A DNA stretch of 64,000 nucleotides from Desulfosarcina alkanivorans (lineage in GTDB: Bacteria > Desulfobacterota > Desulfobacteria > Desulfobacterales > Desulfosarcinaceae). Location: the NCBI RefSeq assembly GCF_009688945.1, contig NZ_AP021874.1, positions 434,001 to 498,000 of the forward strand, in the 5' to 3' direction. A model generated the notes under the pieces. The model ran no database searches. It had not been told where the DNA came from and was given only the letters and a program-made list of their open reading frames with translations. The position numbers and the translations under genes are program-made. Shown here piece by piece: positions 8,878 to 16,826 of this stretch (within the stretch, counting starts at the first letter, position 1; each line of letters starts with the position of its first letter).

Positions 8878-10773
8878 ATGAAACCTACCACGCGCTCTTT
8901 TCTGAAAGTTCTTTTTGCTTCCCTCGTATGCATTGCTGGCAGTGCAACCGTGGTGCTCAGCGCAAATGTCACCCTGCGCTGGGATGCCAATGTGCCGGCA
9001 CCCGAGGGGTACCGGGTCTTCGCACGGGAAAGCAGCCAGGCCTTCAATTACTCGAATCCGATCTGGGAAGAAAACAGCACCACCTGCACGCTTATCGGTC
9101 TCACCGAAGGGGTGACCTACCATTTTGTTGTTCGCGCATTTGACGGCGACCTGGAAAGCGCCGACTCTGCGGAAGTTACCTACACGCCTGCCGTGGATGT
9201 CCCCAATCAGGCGCCCAGTGCTGACGCCGGATCGAATCAGACGGTGTATGAAAACGAACCGGTCATCCTCGATGGCTCCGCTTCAAGCGATACGGACGGA
9301 AGCGTAACCGGTTACCACTGGGTGCAGACCGCCGGTGCCGGGGTCGACATCCAGAATGACGCTGCTGCACGGACATCCTTTACTGCACCGGTCGTCGGCC
9401 TCGACGGTGACATCCTGTCCTTCAGGCTGACCGTAAGCGACAATGACGGCATGTCGTCCACCGCCAATACCCTCATCACCGTACTCAAGTCCGCAAGTAC
9501 CGATATCGACGGCGACAATGTGCCTGATGTCCTGGACGTGTTCCCCAACGATCCCGCAGAATGGGCGGACAACGACGGCGACGGAACCGGTGACAACCAG
9601 GACCCGGACGATGATGATGACGGAATGACCGATGAATGGGAAATCGCCTATGGTCTGGATCCGCTCAATGATGACTCCGCGCTGGATTCGGATGGCGATG
9701 GTGTATCCAATTTCATGGAGTTCACGTCCGATACGAATCCAACGGCTGCGCCGACCAATGCCGCGCCGGATGCACCGGTGGTCGACGCCGCCATGCAGGT
9801 TGAACGGGTCGGGCTCACGCCGGTACTTGTCTCCGGGACCTATTTTGATGCTGACCACGATGATCATTTCCGGTCCCAATGGCAGATCAGCACAGAGTCC
9901 GATTTTGAGACGCTGATTCTGGATGAAACCAGCGAGACCCAACTGACCGCATACACCGTCGGCGACCTGGTGCTGGATGGTGAAACGGTCTATTACTGGC
10001 GGGTCAGGTTTGTCGACGCGCGCAACGGGTTGTCGGACTGGTCAGACACCTCCATCTTCACGACGGTCGACAGTACCGATGACGCCAATACCAATGGGAT
10101 CCCGGACACTCAGGAAGTCGATGCCTCGGTCGATGTGAACGAAAACGGAATTTTCGATTACCTTGAAGACAACATCATGGCCGTCAATACGGTAGAGGGG
10201 CAATCCATAGTCGGCGTCGAGGTCGTTACCGAAAAGGTTTCCCTGATTTCGGTTAAATCGCTTCCCACCGACACGTTGGCGGACCAGTCCGTGAAAATGG
10301 GGTTCGGCCTGGTTGGTTTCAAACTGTATCTGCAACAGGGGCTCGACACCGCTACCGTCAGAATCTATTTTTCAACACCTGTGCCCGGAGATGCCAGGCT
10401 TTACAAGTATATCGCTGATACCGGATGGCAGGAATACGCCAATGCCGTTTTCGCGCCTGACGGAAAGAGTGTTGCCCTGGTCCTTGAAGATGGTGGCACG
10501 GGCGACGAGGATGGCGTAAAAAATGGTGTGATTGTCGATCCTTCAGGGATTTCCTACACGGATCCCGTATCATCCGACTCGGCATCCGTCTCGACAGGCT
10601 CGGCCTCCTCTGACGGCGGTGGCGGTGGGGGGTGTTTTATCTCTGCCGGCACCAGCGATAGGAACATGTTCGGCGCCATCGCTTCGAACGCTGCCTTGCC
10701 GGTGGTGCTGATGATATTGGCGACGGGGGGTGTTCTTGCTGCAGCATGCCGCCGGACCCCCGGCAACCTGTAG
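8878..10773 (+). CDS. Secreted multidomain surface protein (Fn3, PKD, Ca-binding repeats, choice-of-anchor U, C-terminal anchor)
   Basis: Exported protein of 631 residues. It has a signal peptide ('FLKVLFASLVCIAGSATVVLSA'), then an Fn3-like domain (about 30-105), a PKD domain ('ADAGSNQTVYENEPVILDGS') and thrombospondin type 3-like Asp-rich repeats ('DIDGDNVPDVLDVFPNDP', 'DPDDDDDGMTDEWE') likely to bind calcium. A second Fn3-like domain follows, then a choice-of-anchor U segment ending 'DEDGVKNGVIVDPSG'. The tail is Ser-rich linker, GGGGGGCFI, a hydrophobic helix and a basic end ('CRRTPGNL'), a CTERM-like sorting signal. The upstream TTG at 8863 is disfavoured because GGGAG lies just before the ATG at 8878. 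Control by the upstream c-di-GMP riboswitch suggests an adhesin or matrix role, which is inference. Confidence 0.85.
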   Translation: MKPTTRSFLKVLFASLVCIAGSATVVLSANVTLRWDANVPAPEGYRVFARESSQAFNYSNPIWEENSTTCTLIGLTEGVTYHFVVRAFDGDLESADSAEVTYTPAVDVPNQAPSADAGSNQTVYENEPVILDGSASSDTDGSVTGYHWVQTAGAGVDIQNDAAARTSFTAPVVGLDGDILSFRLTVSDNDGMSSTANTLITVLKSASTDIDGDNVPDVLDVFPNDPAEWADNDGDGTGDNQDPDDDDDGMTDEWEIAYGLDPLNDDSALDSDGDGVSNFMEFTSDTNPTAAPTNAAPDAPVVDAAMQVERVGLTPVLVSGTYFDADHDDHFRSQWQISTESDFETLILDETSETQLTAYTVGDLVLDGETVYYWRVRFVDARNGLSDWSDTSIFTTVDSTDDANTNGIPDTQEVDASVDVNENGIFDYLEDNIMAVNTVEGQSIVGVEVVTEKVSLISVKSLPTDTLADQSVKMGFGLVGFKLYLQQGLDTATVRIYFSTPVPGDARLYKYIADTGWQEYANAVFAPDGKSVALVLEDGGTGDEDGVKNGVIVDPSGISYTDPVSSDSASVSTGSASSDGGGGGGCFISAGTSDRNMFGAIASNAALPVVLMILATGGVLAAACRRTPGNL

Positions 10774-10889
10774 ATCACCCGGCAGGTGCGCGAATGCATC
10801 TGCATGGCAACCCGCCTGAAAAATGGAATACCCTTGACGACGAAGGCCGCGTCAGGGGTGTTTCATTTTAGCCAGCCATATTCATCCGG

Positions 10890-12020
10890 TCAGATCAGAT
10901 CCAATGCGATGGCTGCGACACGGTCGGACGCGCCGGCCCCTCCCAGCTTGTCTTTCATGCTCAGCAGCTGCTTTTTTATCTGTTCCAGCCGGGCCGGGTC
11001 GGCAACCATATCGTTTACTGTTTCCGCGATGGTTTGGGGCGAGGCGTCGTCCTGGATGAGTTCGGGCAGCACTTCTTTTCTGGCAATGAGGTTGACGATG
11101 CCGATGTGCTTGACTTTGATGAGACGTTTTCCCAGCCAGTAACTCAACGGCGAGACCTTATACACAATCACCGTTGGGACACCATAGAGGGCCGCCTCCA
11201 GAGTGACCGTTCCGGATGCCGCCACCAGTAACTGACTCTGGGTGAATACCTGAACCACTGAGCCTTTGACAATACTGATTTCATGCGGCCCGGCATATTG
11301 GCGGACAACACCCTGCAGCAGCTGTTCGTCTATGGATTCGGCGCATGAAACCACGAACCTTGCCGCCGGCAGGTCGCGTTTAATGATTCCGGCTGCTTTG
11401 AGCATGACGGGAAGCAGCGTCGTGACTTCTTTTTCCCTGGATCCGGGAATCAATCCAATGACCGGTCCTCCTGAAGGCGTTTCCGGCGGCCGGGGGGCCG
11501 TTTCCGGGACAATTCTATCCAGCAGGGGATGCCCGACAAAGGTGACGGGTACCCGGTGCTTTCGATAAAACGGTGCTTCGAACGGCAGAATCACTGCCAT
11601 GTGATCGACCAGTCGTTTGATTTTTTTGACCCGGTTTTGGCGCCACGCCCATATTTGGGGGCTGATATAGTATAAAACCGGAATGTTAAGTTTTTTGGCC
11701 GCCGCGGCAACATGAAAGTTGAAGTCCGGATAATCGATCAGGATCAGCAGGTCCGGTCTGATTGTTCTCAGGGCCTTTTTTACGATGGCCATCGCTCGAT
11801 AGACCGTTCCCAGTTTGGCAATTACCTCCGTGATGCCCACCACGGAAAGTGTGTTGGCGTCGACAATGAGCCGGACGCCTTTCTCGCGCATGGCGCTGCC
11901 GCCGACGCCGAAAAGCAGGGCGTCTCCGGCCCGGCGCTTGATGGCCTGGGCCAGTTTGGCACCGTGCATATCGCCCGAGGCTTCACCGGCGATGATCATG
12001 ATTCGTTCGGGTGTCGTCAT
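10890..12020 (-). CDS. lpxB: Lipid-A-disaccharide synthase
   Basis: GT19 glycosyltransferase joining lipid X and UDP-diacylglucosamine into the lipid A disaccharide at the inner membrane. Hallmarks are 'RIMIIAGEASGDMHGAKLAQAI', 'FGVGGSAMREKGV', 'LLILIDYPDFNFHVAAAAKKL', 'YYISPQIWAWRQNRVKKI', 'FVGHPLLD' and 'GLIPGSREKEV'. From the ATG at 12020 it is 376 residues, the normal length. A GTG at 12047 would add nine residues and overlap the upstream gene. It is the last gene of the lysS-lol-bam-lpx operon. The plus-strand surface-protein gene ends 116 bp beyond its stop. Confidence 0.95.
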   Translation of the reverse strand: MTTPERIMIIAGEASGDMHGAKLAQAIKRRAGDALLFGVGGSAMREKGVRLIVDANTLSVVGITEVIAKLGTVYRAMAIVKKALRTIRPDLLILIDYPDFNFHVAAAAKKLNIPVLYYISPQIWAWRQNRVKKIKRLVDHMAVILPFEAPFYRKHRVPVTFVGHPLLDRIVPETAPRPPETPSGGPVIGLIPGSREKEVTTLLPVMLKAAGIIKRDLPAARFVVSCAESIDEQLLQGVVRQYAGPHEISIVKGSVVQVFTQSQLLVAASGTVTLEAALYGVPTVIVYKVSPLSYWLGKRLIKVKHIGIVNLIARKEVLPELIQDDASPQTIAETVNDMVADPARLEQIKKQLLSMKDKLGGAGASDRVAAIALDLI

Positions 12021-12040
12021 TTTAGATTGGATGATGGGGG

Positions 12041-12997
12041 TCAACACACAAGGTGCTGGCTGGTTTCCTGAATCTGCTCCATGATGGACAAGGCCGTTTT
12101 AAGTGCATCCCGGCCCATCTGCCCGGTGACATCCGGCTGCCGGCGGTTTTTGACGGCTTGCACAAACGACTTCAGTTCATCATCCAGCGCATCGCCCTTG
12201 TCAAAAGTCATTTCTTCAATGCCCATTCCGGGGATGATGCCGCCGGACTGGCTGCTGTCTGGCTGCACAATGGTAATTTTATGGTTGGCAAAGTCAATGG
12301 AAATGTAGGCATCTTTTTGGAAAAGCCTGAGTTTTCGCTCATTTTTGGCAGAAATCCGGCTGGCCGTAACATTGGCCACGGCCCCGTTGGCAAACTCCAG
12401 GCGGGCATTTGCAATATCGATATTCCCGGATATTACGGAAATGCCGGCCGCGTGGACTGATTTGATATTGGAGCGGACCAGGTTTAAGATCAGATCGATA
12501 TCATGGATCATCAGATCGAGAACCACGCTCACATCGGTACAGCGTCCCTGAAAGAGGCTGAGTCGATGGGATTCGATGAACCGGGGCCGGGTGATTTTTC
12601 CTGCAAGAGCGACGACAGCCGGGTTGAACCGTTCCAGATGGCCGACCTGAATGATCAGCCCTCTGGATTCGGCAATCTCGATCAGTTCATCCGCATCTTC
12701 AAGAACGCTGGTGATCGGCTTTTCGATGAGGACATCAACGTCCTGCAGCAGAAAATCTTTGGCGATTTTAAAATGCGCCGGCGTCGGCGCCGCAATACTG
12801 ATGGCATCCACTTTTCCGAAGAGTGCCTGGTGATCGTGATAATGGGCGGTCCCATTGTCACGGGCGACCTGACGCGCATGATCCCGGTCGATGTCGACGA
12901 CGCCCACCAGTTCAACATCCGGCATATGGTGATATTTTTGGGCGTGGAATTTGCCCAGATAGCCAACCCCCACCACACCGATTCGTAATTTTTCCAT
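12041..12997 (-). CDS. Gfo/Idh/MocA-family NAD(P)-dependent oxidoreductase in the lipid A operon
   Basis: The 318-residue oxidoreductase has an N-terminal Rossmann fold ('RIGVVGVGYLGKFHAQKY'), the family 'VLIEKPIT' Lys-Pro motif and a C-terminal substrate domain containing 'LMIHDIDLILNLV', whose His is the usual catalytic residue. The start is set at the ATG 12997 ('MEKLRIGVVG'); the longer open frame has no family similarity. It sits between lpxI and lpxB, so a role in lipid A sugar modification is likely. GnnA, which oxidises UDP-GlcNAc at C3 before transamination to UDP-GlcNAc3N, belongs to this family. No GnnB aminotransferase is adjacent, so that assignment is only a hypothesis. Confidence 0.85.
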   Translation of the reverse strand: MEKLRIGVVGVGYLGKFHAQKYHHMPDVELVGVVDIDRDHARQVARDNGTAHYHDHQALFGKVDAISIAAPTPAHFKIAKDFLLQDVDVLIEKPITSVLEDADELIEIAESRGLIIQVGHLERFNPAVVALAGKITRPRFIESHRLSLFQGRCTDVSVVLDLMIHDIDLILNLVRSNIKSVHAAGISVISGNIDIANARLEFANGAVANVTASRISAKNERKLRLFQKDAYISIDFANHKITIVQPDSSQSGGIIPGMGIEEMTFDKGDALDDELKSFVQAVKNRRQPDVTGQMGRDALKTALSIMEQIQETSQHLVC

Positions 12998-13052
12998 TTG
13001 AGATTCCGTTTTTTCCCCAATAGGTTTAATCCGGCTCAGGCCACAGGCGCCC

Positions 13053-13856
13053 TTATTCACATACAATCGCAATCCCGTTGGCGTTGGCAAGGCCGATCAT
13101 CTCCGAACGGTCAAAGACAACGGTCCTTTCGGCCTCGATGGCCAGTGCACGGACATCGCACCGGATCATTGTTTCAATGGTTTTTACGCCCACCGAGGGG
13201 ACATCGAAACGAAAATCCTGATTCGGCTTGCAGACTTTGACAAGTACCGCTTCACCTTTGCCCAGCTTGCCGCCCCTCCGGATGGTTTCATCGGTGCCTT
13301 CAATGGCCTCGACGGCGAGAACGGACCCGCCCCCGACGATCACACTCTGCCCGATGTCCAGGCGGCCAATTTCACGTGCAATGGAAAACCCCAGGCGGAT
13401 GTCTTTTTTTTCTGCCCGTGACGGTTTTCTTTTCGTCCAGACACCCCGACCGGCGAGCAATTCAGGCAGGAGGAGGGTCGAGGGTTCAATCTTGATGCCT
13501 TCTTTCTCAAGCCCGTCCGCAAAGGCGCGCATAATGGCATCATCGTGCGTGTGCCGCATCCCTGCTATAATCGATATGGCTTTCATATCCGGTTTTACAT
13601 CGGTAAAAATCCGTGTCTTGCGGACGGCTCCCAACATGACTGCCCGGTTGACATGGTTCTGCTTAAAGAACTTGATGAGGCGTTTGACCTGCCCCAGGTG
13701 CAGCCACTGAATTTTTTCCGACAACAGGGCGAGTTCTTTGTCGGCTTCGTTGACGTAGGCCGCGGTGTATACACTGAGACCTTTTCTTTTGGCGGCTTCA
13801 GAAAAAAGCCTGGGGAACTGGCCGCTCCCCGCTATGAGTCCTATCTTTTCACCCAT
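13053..13856 (-). CDS. lpxI: UDP-2,3-diacylglucosamine diphosphatase LpxI
   Basis: LpxI (DUF1009) hydrolyses UDP-2,3-diacylglucosamine to lipid X; it replaces LpxH in many alpha- and deltaproteobacteria. The 267-residue protein starts 'MGEKIGLIAGSGQFPRLFSEAAKRKG'. It contains the family segments 'LGQVKRLIKFFKQ', 'VMLGAVRKTRIF', 'THDDAIMRAFAD', 'GRLDIGQSVIV' and the C-terminal 'RFDVPSVGVKTIETM'. Its place between lpxA and lpxB supports the role. No lpxH is in view. Confidence 0.93.
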   Translation of the reverse strand: MGEKIGLIAGSGQFPRLFSEAAKRKGLSVYTAAYVNEADKELALLSEKIQWLHLGQVKRLIKFFKQNHVNRAVMLGAVRKTRIFTDVKPDMKAISIIAGMRHTHDDAIMRAFADGLEKEGIKIEPSTLLLPELLAGRGVWTKRKPSRAEKKDIRLGFSIAREIGRLDIGQSVIVGGGSVLAVEAIEGTDETIRRGGKLGKGEAVLVKVCKPNQDFRFDVPSVGVKTIETMIRCDVRALAIEAERTVVFDRSEMIGLANANGIAIVCE

Positions 13857-13903
13857 TGCGTTGGCATCCCCTGATGTTCTCGTCCGGCCGGGCCTGCTGG
13901 CGT

Positions 13904-14674
13904 CTAACGGGTCACCCCTCTGGAGGATGCTTTGATAAAGCCGATAAAGGTTTCGACTTCAGGCACCATTTCCACCTCGGCATGCACACGTTCGATGGCT
14001 TCGTTGAGGGTCAGCCCGTAACGGAAAAGTATCCGGTAGGTTTTCTTCAGTGCGGAGAGCGCCTGGTTGGAAAAACCATGGCGTTTCAGGCCAACGCGGT
14101 TAAGACCATGCAGTACGGCCCGATCTCCGGCGGCAATCACATAAGGCGGTACATCCTTGACCACGGCGGATTTGCCGCCGACAAAGGCGTAGTCGCCGAC
14201 CCGGACGAACTGATGGATGGCCACCAGACCACCGACAGTGGCGTGATCGCCGATGACGATATGGCCGGCCAATGTGGTGTTGTTGGCAAGCACCACCATC
14301 TTTCCGACGCGGCAGTCGTGGGCAATATGCGTATAGGCCATCAAAAAGGATTTCTCACCCACTTCCGTGATTCCACCCCCCGTTTCGGTTCCCCGGTGAA
14401 TCGTGACAAACTCCCTGATGGTAACTTCCGGCCCGATTTTTACAACGCTTTTCTCACCCCCGAACTTGAGGTCCTGGGGAATGGCACCGATGGCTGCATA
14501 TTGAAAAATGCGGCATCCGGGACCGATGGTGACATGGGGGTCAATCACCACATGGGGGCCGATCCACGTTCCTTTGCCGATGGTAACATCGTCACCGATG
14601 ATTGAGTAGGCGCCGATTTCAACGCCGTCGGCGACGTTTGCGCCTGGACTGAGGATTGCAGTTGGGTGTATCAT
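13904..14674 (-). CDS. lpxA: UDP-N-acetylglucosamine acyltransferase
   Basis: First committed enzyme of lipid A synthesis, transferring a 3-hydroxyacyl chain from ACP to UDP-GlcNAc (or UDP-GlcNAc3N). The 256-residue protein has the left-handed beta-helix hexapeptide repeats from 'IHPTAILSPGANVADGVEIG' onward, the catalytic His in 'AYTHIAHDCRVG', and a C-terminal helical domain ('LKRHGFSNQALSALKKTYRILFR'). I place the start at the ATG 14674 ('MIHPTAI'). An ATG four codons upstream (14686) would overlap fabZ more. The open frame overlaps fabZ by a few bases or abuts it, so the two are translationally coupled. Confidence 0.95.
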   Translation of the reverse strand: MIHPTAILSPGANVADGVEIGAYSIIGDDVTIGKGTWIGPHVVIDPHVTIGPGCRIFQYAAIGAIPQDLKFGGEKSVVKIGPEVTIREFVTIHRGTETGGGITEVGEKSFLMAYTHIAHDCRVGKMVVLANNTTLAGHIVIGDHATVGGLVAIHQFVRVGDYAFVGGKSAVVKDVPPYVIAAGDRAVLHGLNRVGLKRHGFSNQALSALKKTYRILFRYGLTLNEAIERVHAEVEMVPEVETFIGFIKASSRGVTR

Positions 14675-14675
14675 T

Positions 14676-15116
14676 TTAGTCTCCATAAGCGGCCATCAGC
14701 TGTGCTTCGGCCACGATTTTCCCATCGACCTTGGCGACACCGGCCATTTTTACGACTTTGGATCTCAGTTTCAGCATTTCCAGCTCCAGAATCAGCTGAT
14801 CTCCCGGCACGACCGGCTTCCTGAAGCGTACCTTGTCAAAGCCCATAAAGTAGATGAGCTTGCCCTGGTTTTCCGGTGGCAGGGACCGGATGACAAGCAC
14901 GCCGCCGGCCTGTCCCATGGCTTCGACGATGAGGACGCCCGGCATGATGGGGGTGTCGGGAAAATGCCCCTGAAAAAAAGGCTCATTGACCGTTACATTT
15001 TTCAGGGCGGTGATTCTCTCGTTTATGACCAACTCAACCACCCGGTCCACCAGTAAAAATGGGTAGCGGTGGGGAAGGTCCTTCAAAATTGACTTGACGT
15101 CGATGATGTTTTCCAT
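14676..15116 (-). CDS. fabZ: 3-hydroxyacyl-ACP dehydratase FabZ
   Basis: Hot-dog fold dehydratase of type II fatty acid synthesis. The 146-residue protein shows 'ILKDLPHRYPFLLVDRV' and the catalytic motif 'FFQGHFPDTPIMPGVLIVEAMGQAGG' (active His and, one turn on, Glu). Located between lpxD and lpxA as in many Gram-negatives, it lets 3-hydroxyacyl-ACP be partitioned between phospholipid and lipid A. Confidence 0.96.
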   Translation of the reverse strand: MENIIDVKSILKDLPHRYPFLLVDRVVELVINERITALKNVTVNEPFFQGHFPDTPIMPGVLIVEAMGQAGGVLVIRSLPPENQGKLIYFMGFDKVRFRKPVVPGDQLILELEMLKLRSKVVKMAGVAKVDGKIVAEAQLMAAYGD

Positions 15117-15135
15117 TGGGGGGGCTCCGTTTGGC

Positions 15136-16179
15136 TCAGCGCGACTCTGCCTTCTTTTCGAGGTCGGCGATTTTTTTCTCCAGATCGGAAATTTTTTTCT
15201 TCATTTCGGGCAGTGATGGAATGACACGTTGTACCCTCAGCCAGGTCCTGTGGGGCATGGAGGGAGTGCCTGACGAAACCACGTTTCCATCTGAAATGGG
15301 TTTTCCGACGCCGGTCATCGGTCCGACGGTAACATGATTGCCGATGCGCAAATGACCGGAAATGCCTGCCTGGCCGGCTAAAATACAATGATGCCCGATG
15401 GCGGTGCTGCCGGCGATTCCCACTTGGGCGATAATGAGACTGTCTTCCCCGATCACCACATTGTGGGCAATATGGACCAGATTGTCCGTTTTCACCCCGC
15501 GCTGAATCCAGGTTTTCCCGAAGGTCGCCCGATCGATGGCATTGCATGCGCCGATCTCGACATCATCGTCAATTTGCACAATGCCGATCTGGGGCACTTT
15601 GCAGTAGCTTCCGTCATCCGGTACAAACCCGTATCCATCACTGCCGATGACGGTTCCCGGGTGAAGGGTCACGCGGTTTCCAATCCGGCACCCGTTCATG
15701 ATGGTCACATTGGGATGGATGAGGACCTGGTCGCCGATCACCACATCGTCCCCGATGAATACGCCGTTTTGAATGATCGCGTCGTCACCGATGGTCACGC
15801 GGCTGCCAATGGTTGCAAACGCACCGATAAACGCCCTTGCACCGGTGTGGACCCCGTCACCCAATGACGCCCTCGGGTCAATGCCGGGAGAAGGGGAGAT
15901 CGCCGGGTGATACAACGCCACCACTTTGGCGAATGCCCGCGGCGGGTTGGCCACCCGGATCAGGTTTTTCCCCGGGACTTCGAACCCTTCGGGAACGAAA
16001 ATGGCCCCGGCCTTGGTGTCGGCGATTCTATTTAGATATTTTTTGCCACCCGCAAGGGTGATCTGGTCATCATCCGCCGTCTCAAAAGAATCGACGCCCC
16101 GGATTTTTTTGCTTTTGTCGCCGATGGCCTCACCATTGGTCGCCTCGGCGAGGTCCTCGAGAGAATATTGTGTCGGCAC
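15136..16179 (-). CDS. lpxD: UDP-3-O-(3-hydroxyacyl)glucosamine N-acyltransferase
   Basis: Third step of lipid A synthesis. The 347-residue protein has the N-terminal uridine-binding domain ('YSLEDLAEATNGEAIGD'), a long left-handed beta-helix of hexapeptide repeats ('VTIGDDAIIQNGVFIGDDVVIG'), the catalytic His in 'LVHIAHNVVIGED' and a C-terminal helical extension. The last 20 residues form a short Lys/Glu heptad coiled coil ('KKKISDLEKKIADLEKK'), probably helping trimer packing. It lies 19 bp upstream of fabZ. Confidence 0.95.
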   Translation of the reverse strand: MPTQYSLEDLAEATNGEAIGDKSKKIRGVDSFETADDDQITLAGGKKYLNRIADTKAGAIFVPEGFEVPGKNLIRVANPPRAFAKVVALYHPAISPSPGIDPRASLGDGVHTGARAFIGAFATIGSRVTIGDDAIIQNGVFIGDDVVIGDQVLIHPNVTIMNGCRIGNRVTLHPGTVIGSDGYGFVPDDGSYCKVPQIGIVQIDDDVEIGACNAIDRATFGKTWIQRGVKTDNLVHIAHNVVIGEDSLIIAQVGIAGSTAIGHHCILAGQAGISGHLRIGNHVTVGPMTGVGKPISDGNVVSSGTPSMPHRTWLRVQRVIPSLPEMKKKISDLEKKIADLEKKAESR

Positions 16180-16194
16180 GGTCCTTACCTGGTT

Positions 16195-16731
16195 TTATTG
16201 CTTCTTGGTTTTGGTGTACTGGGCATTGTATTTTTTTATCACTTGATCGGTTATATCGATGGTGCCGGGTGAGTAGAGAACCCCCCGCTTGTCCATGATC
16301 AGCAGATAGCCTCCCGATTTTCCGATCTCATCTATGATTTTAAGTGTCTCGGATTGAAGTCCGGCCATCAGTTTTTTCTGAATGCCCTGTAACTCCACCT
16401 CGTATTTCTTCTGCAGCGTCTTGATATCATTGACCTTGATCCTGAATTCACGTTCTTTCTCTTCACGCATTTCTTTGCTCATCACCAGGGCCTCACGCTC
16501 GAGGCGCTTCTTGAGCTCCTCAATTTCCGCCCCTTTCCCCTTGAGTTCGGTTTCCATTTTTTTACCCTGCTGGGTGATCTGGGCCTTTATTTCCTTTCCG
16601 GCATCTGAGTTCTCAAACAACCGTTGGAACTCGACAACGCCAATTTTGGCCACATCCGCACAAAAGCCGGAGCCGGCTGCGAAAAAGACAGCGAAAACTG
16701 TCAGGGTGATCCATTTTTTAACAGCTTGCAT
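16195..16731 (-). CDS. OmpH/Skp family periplasmic chaperone
   Basis: Periplasmic holdase for outer-membrane proteins on their way to BamA. From the ATG at 16731 (after a GGGGAA ribosome-binding site) the protein has 178 residues. There is a signal peptide ('WITLTVFAVFFAAGSGFCA'), the OmpH start 'KIGVVEFQRLFENSDAGKEI', a long charged coiled coil of about 80 residues, and the C-terminal beta strand region 'LLIMDKRGVLYSPGTIDITDQVI'. Its position between bamA and lpxD is the standard one. Confidence 0.93.
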   Translation of the reverse strand: MQAVKKWITLTVFAVFFAAGSGFCADVAKIGVVEFQRLFENSDAGKEIKAQITQQGKKMETELKGKGAEIEELKKRLEREALVMSKEMREEKEREFRIKVNDIKTLQKKYEVELQGIQKKLMAGLQSETLKIIDEIGKSGGYLLIMDKRGVLYSPGTIDITDQVIKKYNAQYTKTKKQ

Positions 16732-16826
16732 ACATTCCCCTTTCTGCACCTTCAATTTTTTAATAATTTTGGCCGCACATTTAACATTTTATGGCGCGTT
16801 TGATCAAACGATAAAGTTCATGCGCC

